DNA from: JAMLIO01 sp031412575
GTDB lineage: Bacteria > Bdellovibrionota > Bdellovibrionia > Bdellovibrionales > UBA1609
Assembly (NCBI GenBank): GCA_031412575.1
Contig: JANODG010000254.1
Span: 1-16,556 of the forward strand
Direction: 5' to 3'
Length of the DNA: 16,556 bases
Below are positions 13,510-16,556 of this stretch, piece after piece (position 1 is the stretch's first letter; each line of letters opens with the position of its first letter). The notes beneath the pieces are model-generated. The model made no database searches. It was not told where the DNA came from and saw nothing but the letters and a program-made list of their open reading frames with translations. Both the position numbers and the translations under genes were made by a program.

Positions 13510-13755
13510 ACCATAGTCTGTTCATTTTTGTGTTTTTTATTTTACCATAAAATTTTTCAAAAAGATCTGTCTGTAGGCTCTTCGCACGCAGATGGAAATG
13601 TGGATTCGGTACTAGCTCAATTGTTTGATTTCGTCTTTGAACTAAAACGAGGCGAATATGGCCTCAACAGCAACACTTAAGTCACAGATTATCGCATCTA
13701 TCACAAGGGCGACTCGATTCTAGTTAAATTCAGATCTATTGTTCCGACAAGTTAG
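13510..13755 (+). pseudogene. Possible decayed coding sequence with internal stop
   Basis: The 309-bp gap 13430-13738 before the DUF1592 gene is not plainly empty. One frame is open from 13510, interrupted only by TAA at 13678-13680, and ends at TAG 13753-13755. Before the stop it reads SSHADGNVDSVLAQLFDFVF and ELKRGEYGLNSNT; after it VTDYRIYHKGDSILVKFRSI and VPTS. Both halves have ordinary protein composition and no other stop, as expected of a gene remnant with one nonsense change. There is no ATG; TTG at 13528 has no good ribosome-binding site. I do not recognise a family, and chance is a real alternative for a frame this short. Otherwise the gap shows no convincing promoter or repeat. Confidence 0.3.
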
Positions 13756-13756
13756 T

Positions 13757-15577
13757 ATGAATTTTATTCGACGGGTTTGGTTTAAGATCAGGCAATTACA
13801 TTTTAAAAAACTTTTTGCCTGCATTAGCATAACGTGCATCTTTCTACCCTTTCAAAACTGCGGGAAGTTTTCTCCTATGGAATTATCTTCCGTTGATTCA
13901 AATCCAGTTGTTACACCTAGTTTTTTTGAATGTGAGGCTAGAGATGCAAGAAACCCCGAAGCTTCTTCACTTAAACGGTTAAACAAATATGAATTTCAAA
14001 ACACCATCAACGACATTCTAGCCAGATCATTAACAGCTGCCGAGACAAGCACAATTATGGGTCAGATTAATACTTTAATTGATGCAATACCAGACGAGGC
14101 GGTTGATGATCACAACCATTTAACTATTTCTGATCACTCTTTCACGCCAAAGCATATTGATACATTCCTTTCAGTCGTTGAAAAGTTGGCTGAAATTATT
14201 ATGGCGAGTAACGCTTATAAGAATAAAATTATAGGAACTTGTCATACGAATGCAGCTGATGATACGTGCTTGACTCAGTTTATTCAAAGGTTCGGTAAAT
14301 TATCTTATAGAAGACCACTTAAATCAGAGGACGTGGATTGGTTTAAATCAGTCTATCAAGGTCACACAGCAGGATACGAAAATTTAATCGCTGCCTTTCT
14401 TTCGTCACCATATTTTATTTACCATTATGAGATGGGTGAAAAAGTAGTAGCTGGAACAGACAATAGCGTAGTCAGTTTAAGTGCCTCAGAAATTGCAAAC
14501 AGATTATCTTATTTTTATTTACAGAGTCTTCCGGATGATGAACTTTTTTCGGCTGCTCAGAACGGCTCGCTATTGACTGCTGAAGGTTATGCAGTTCAGG
14601 TCAACAGACTTCTTGAGTCTCCTGTTACAAGAAAAAGACTGAACAAATATTTATCAGATCAAATATTTAAGATTGATGAAACTCCTACATTTAGAACTGA
14701 TTTAGCATCTTTAAGTAAACGTCTTTCTGACTTAACGTCTACAGCAACGGTTACTAGAAGAAGAGAAAATATGATTCAAGAGATGTATGATTTTATGGAT
14801 TACATCGTTTGGGAAAAAAAGGGTGGTTACTCGGATTTAATGACAAGTAATTTAGTGTTCCCAAGGACTGCAGATTTGGCAGAGATTTACGATAGCCCAG
14901 TCTGGAATGGCAATTTTGATGAATCGAGTTTAGTAAAGGCAGAAGAAAGATCTGGAGTATTAACCCGGGCGTTGAGCTTGTTTACTGGAACACGATCGAC
15001 TAGACCGATTATGCGAGGGGTTAAGGTGTTTAATGATTATTTGTGTTCAGGGCTTCCGGCTCCAGAAGACAACGACACTCCAACGTCTTCAGTTGTTCAA
15101 CCGCATTTTACAGAGCGAGAAATCGTAACGGCTATTACTCAAATTCCAGGTACATCTTGCACGGGCTGTCATACCGGGATTATCAATCCCCTTGGATTTA
15201 CTTTCGAAAATTTTGATTCTTTTGGAAAGTTTAGAACTAAGGAAGATGTTTATTTTCCTGACGAAAGCATTAATAGGGGCCAAGTCCTTGCGACTCGCGA
15301 TATAGCTTCAAGCACGACTATTAACTTAGGGACTACGATCTCGGGTTCGTTCAGAAATTCTTTAGACTTAACCAAAGAGTTATCAAACAACGACCTAGCG
15401 CTGGCATGCTTCAATCTTAAAGTTTGGAATTTCACGTCTAAACAAAACTATAGCATTGGTAAAAACGATTGTGCAACGACATCGCTTTTCAAAGAAATGA
15501 AAACCACAAATAGTATTTATGAAACTTTACGCCAGATTCCTCTACAACCTGAATTCCTTAAAAGGAAGATCCAATGA
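13757..15577 (+). CDS. DUF1592-family monoheme cytochrome-like lipoprotein
   Basis: From ATG 13757 the product has 606 residues; TTG at 13739 would add six, but the basic stretch IRRVWFKIRQLHFKK fits the ATG start. A hydrophobic core (18-31) ends in PFQNC35G, a probable lipidation site. DUF1587-like LKRLNKYEFQNTINDIL (72-88), DUF1595-like FIQRFGKLSYRRPL (175-188), a DUF1592 body (about 205-300), DUF1588 with the only heme motif C468TGCH472 followed by NPLGFTFENFDSFG, and a DUF1585-like end (from about 545) are in the usual order. Unlike the other copy at 1412-3550, it has no N-terminal cytochrome domain. No Shine-Dalgarno sequence is evident. Its stop codon overlaps the ATG of the next DUF1552 gene (ATGA), so the two are probably coupled. 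Envelope redox function is inferred. Confidence 0.86.
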   Translation: MNFIRRVWFKIRQLHFKKLFACISITCIFLPFQNCGKFSPMELSSVDSNPVVTPSFFECEARDARNPEASSLKRLNKYEFQNTINDILARSLTAAETSTIMGQINTLIDAIPDEAVDDHNHLTISDHSFTPKHIDTFLSVVEKLAEIIMASNAYKNKIIGTCHTNAADDTCLTQFIQRFGKLSYRRPLKSEDVDWFKSVYQGHTAGYENLIAAFLSSPYFIYHYEMGEKVVAGTDNSVVSLSASEIANRLSYFYLQSLPDDELFSAAQNGSLLTAEGYAVQVNRLLESPVTRKRLNKYLSDQIFKIDETPTFRTDLASLSKRLSDLTSTATVTRRRENMIQEMYDFMDYIVWEKKGGYSDLMTSNLVFPRTADLAEIYDSPVWNGNFDESSLVKAEERSGVLTRALSLFTGTRSTRPIMRGVKVFNDYLCSGLPAPEDNDTPTSSVVQPHFTEREIVTAITQIPGTSCTGCHTGIINPLGFTFENFDSFGKFRTKEDVYFPDESINRGQVLATRDIASSTTINLGTTISGSFRNSLDLTKELSNNDLALACFNLKVWNFTSKQNYSIGKNDCATTSLFKEMKTTNSIYETLRQIPLQPEFLKRKIQ

Positions 15578-16556
15578 AATTAGTAAACAGAAGATATTTT
15601 TTGCAAGGAATGAGTGGAAGCTTAATGGCTTTGCCTTTTTTACCATCGCTTTTAACAAAAGCTGAGGCTGCTGAAGTGGCCAATGAGAAATATTTAGTTC
15701 TTTTTGGCTCGGGTCATGGCGGAACAGGCGAAGCTGATTGGTATCCTAAACCCGTGGTTACTGACTTAACGGCAAGCGTTTTAAGGACGGAGACTTTGCT
15801 TCCTTTCAGTGCTGCTGATAACGTTCAGCATATCATACGTCACGGTCGACTTCAGGACATGGTCACTTCTGATATCACGCACGCTGGTGGAAATGTAGAT
15901 AATGGACAATCCAGAGTCTCATTCATCTTAGGATCATTTCTTAATCCTTATATAAGTAAAATGAATTTATACAGAGGCATTGACGGTGGAACTTTTTATT
16001 CAGGTCATTCTTCGGGAATGTACGGTGGTAATTTAAAACGAGCGAGTAATGGAAGCACCGAAGGAATGGAACATTGGCCTACGATTGATCAATTTTTAGG
16101 TGCGTCTTCAAAATTTTACTCAGACCCGTCAGCTATTTCTTTAAAAGTTATATCCAATTCTAACAGTTTTTCAAATTTACCTAACGGAACGACCTTACCT
16201 GCGACAGCGTCCGCCATTGACCGAATGTTTACAGCTATCTTTCAGAAATTTGAAGCCAGCACGGATCCGCAAGTTCTAAGTCGAAGACTTAAGAAGGAAT
16301 ATTTGATTGATCGCGTGTATGAAGATTATAAGCGGTTTTTAACTGGAGCTCATGGACCGGCACGAACAATTTCTGCGGTTGATAAATTGCGAGTTGAACA
16401 GCATATTCAAGATTTAAGTGAAGTACAACTTAAGCATCAGCAACTAGTAAATTCGTGTTCAGACGTATCGGGGCCAAAAGATAGAATTTCATTTTCTAGT
16501 TACGCAGCTGCCTTAGATCTTTATTTAGATTTAATTGCGTCTGCATTTTCATGCGG
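15574..16556 (+). CDS. DUF1552 family protein, Tat-exported (3' end outside window)
   Basis: The frame is open to the window edge: 327 codons plus two bases, lacking perhaps the last 150-250 residues of a usual DUF1552 protein. The N-terminus has a twin-arginine signal, N-R6-R7-Y-F-L-Q, then GMSGSLMALPFLPSLL and a likely AEA cleavage site near 30-33. Family landmarks are GHGGTGEADWYP (47-58), MNLYRG followed by GHSSGMYGGN (130-153), WPTIDQFLG (168-176) and the DYKRFL helix (251-256). Cys295 and Cys327 match the Cys pair of the other DUF1552 protein. The ATG overlaps the DUF1592 stop codon by 4 bp, with AAAGGAAG about six bases upstream. Identity with the copy at 3547-5250 is clearly low, so the copies are old or were acquired separately. 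Confidence 0.85.
   Translation, partial: MKLVNRRYFLQGMSGSLMALPFLPSLLTKAEAAEVANEKYLVLFGSGHGGTGEADWYPKPVVTDLTASVLRTETLLPFSAADNVQHIIRHGRLQDMVTSDITHAGGNVDNGQSRVSFILGSFLNPYISKMNLYRGIDGGTFYSGHSSGMYGGNLKRASNGSTEGMEHWPTIDQFLGASSKFYSDPSAISLKVISNSNSFSNLPNGTTLPATASAIDRMFTAIFQKFEASTDPQVLSRRLKKEYLIDRVYEDYKRFLTGAHGPARTISAVDKLRVEQHIQDLSEVQLKHQQLVNSCSDVSGPKDRISFSSYAAALDLYLDLIASAFSC

Noticed and set aside
13658..13723. Rightward 21-codon frame beginning ATG GCC TCA with GAGGCG a few bases upstream
   Set aside because: The ribosome-binding site is plausible, but the frame is very short, has no recognisable features, and the alternative frame through the same bases reads more like a decayed protein. Not strong enough to call.
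13739..13756. TTG at 13739 as the start of the second DUF1592 gene
   Set aside because: It adds six residues without a ribosome-binding site; ATG 13757 gives a normal basic lipoprotein signal. The choice is not certain.

Overview
The window is AT-rich bacterial DNA whose genes are almost all exported: lipoproteins, Tat-exported proteins, Sec-exported periplasmic proteins and outer-membrane barrels. The lipoprotein signals (one with FQNCG at the lipidation site), the DUF1552/DUF1592 gene pairs, cytochromes c with isolated CxxCH motifs and a TPR plus winged-helix regulator suggest a Gram-negative of the Bdellovibrionota or a related deltaproteobacterial group. That placement is inference; there is no rRNA or marker gene here. 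No tRNA, rRNA, CRISPR array, insertion sequence or phage gene was seen.

Layout. Bases 1-103 hold an intrinsic terminator for leftward transcription. Bases 104-5250 are three leftward genes: a Tat-exported DUF1552 protein, a diheme DUF1592-family lipoprotein overlapping it by ATGA, and a lipoprotein with 19 consecutive prolines and seven Asp-box-like motifs. A control region with a strong dyad (5251-5448) separates this from a rightward gene for a protein-glutaminase-like secreted enzyme. Next come a leftward DUF4833-like secreted protein and a leftward cytoplasmic regulator with helical repeats and two winged-helix regions.

Bases 8822-12043 run rightward: a diheme c-type lipoprotein, a YceI-family periplasmic protein, a beta-barrel with an N-terminal CxxCH heme site, and an unknown exported protein that seems to start at CTG. 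A leftward outer-membrane protein with its OmpA-like domain ahead of the barrel follows. At the right edge a second DUF1592/DUF1552 pair runs rightward in the opposite gene order, again with an ATGA overlap; its DUF1552 gene is cut by the window edge. Between these lies what may be a decayed coding sequence (13510-13755).

Taken together, the window encodes six CxxCH heme-attachment motifs in four exported proteins, next to two Tat-exported DUF1552 partners and a quinone-binding-type YceI protein. This points to an envelope redox function, perhaps coupled to breakdown or modification of a polymer, but the substrate cannot be read from the sequence. Non-ATG starts are common (three TTG, one GTG, one probable CTG), and four genes use pure G5-G6 runs as ribosome-binding sites.
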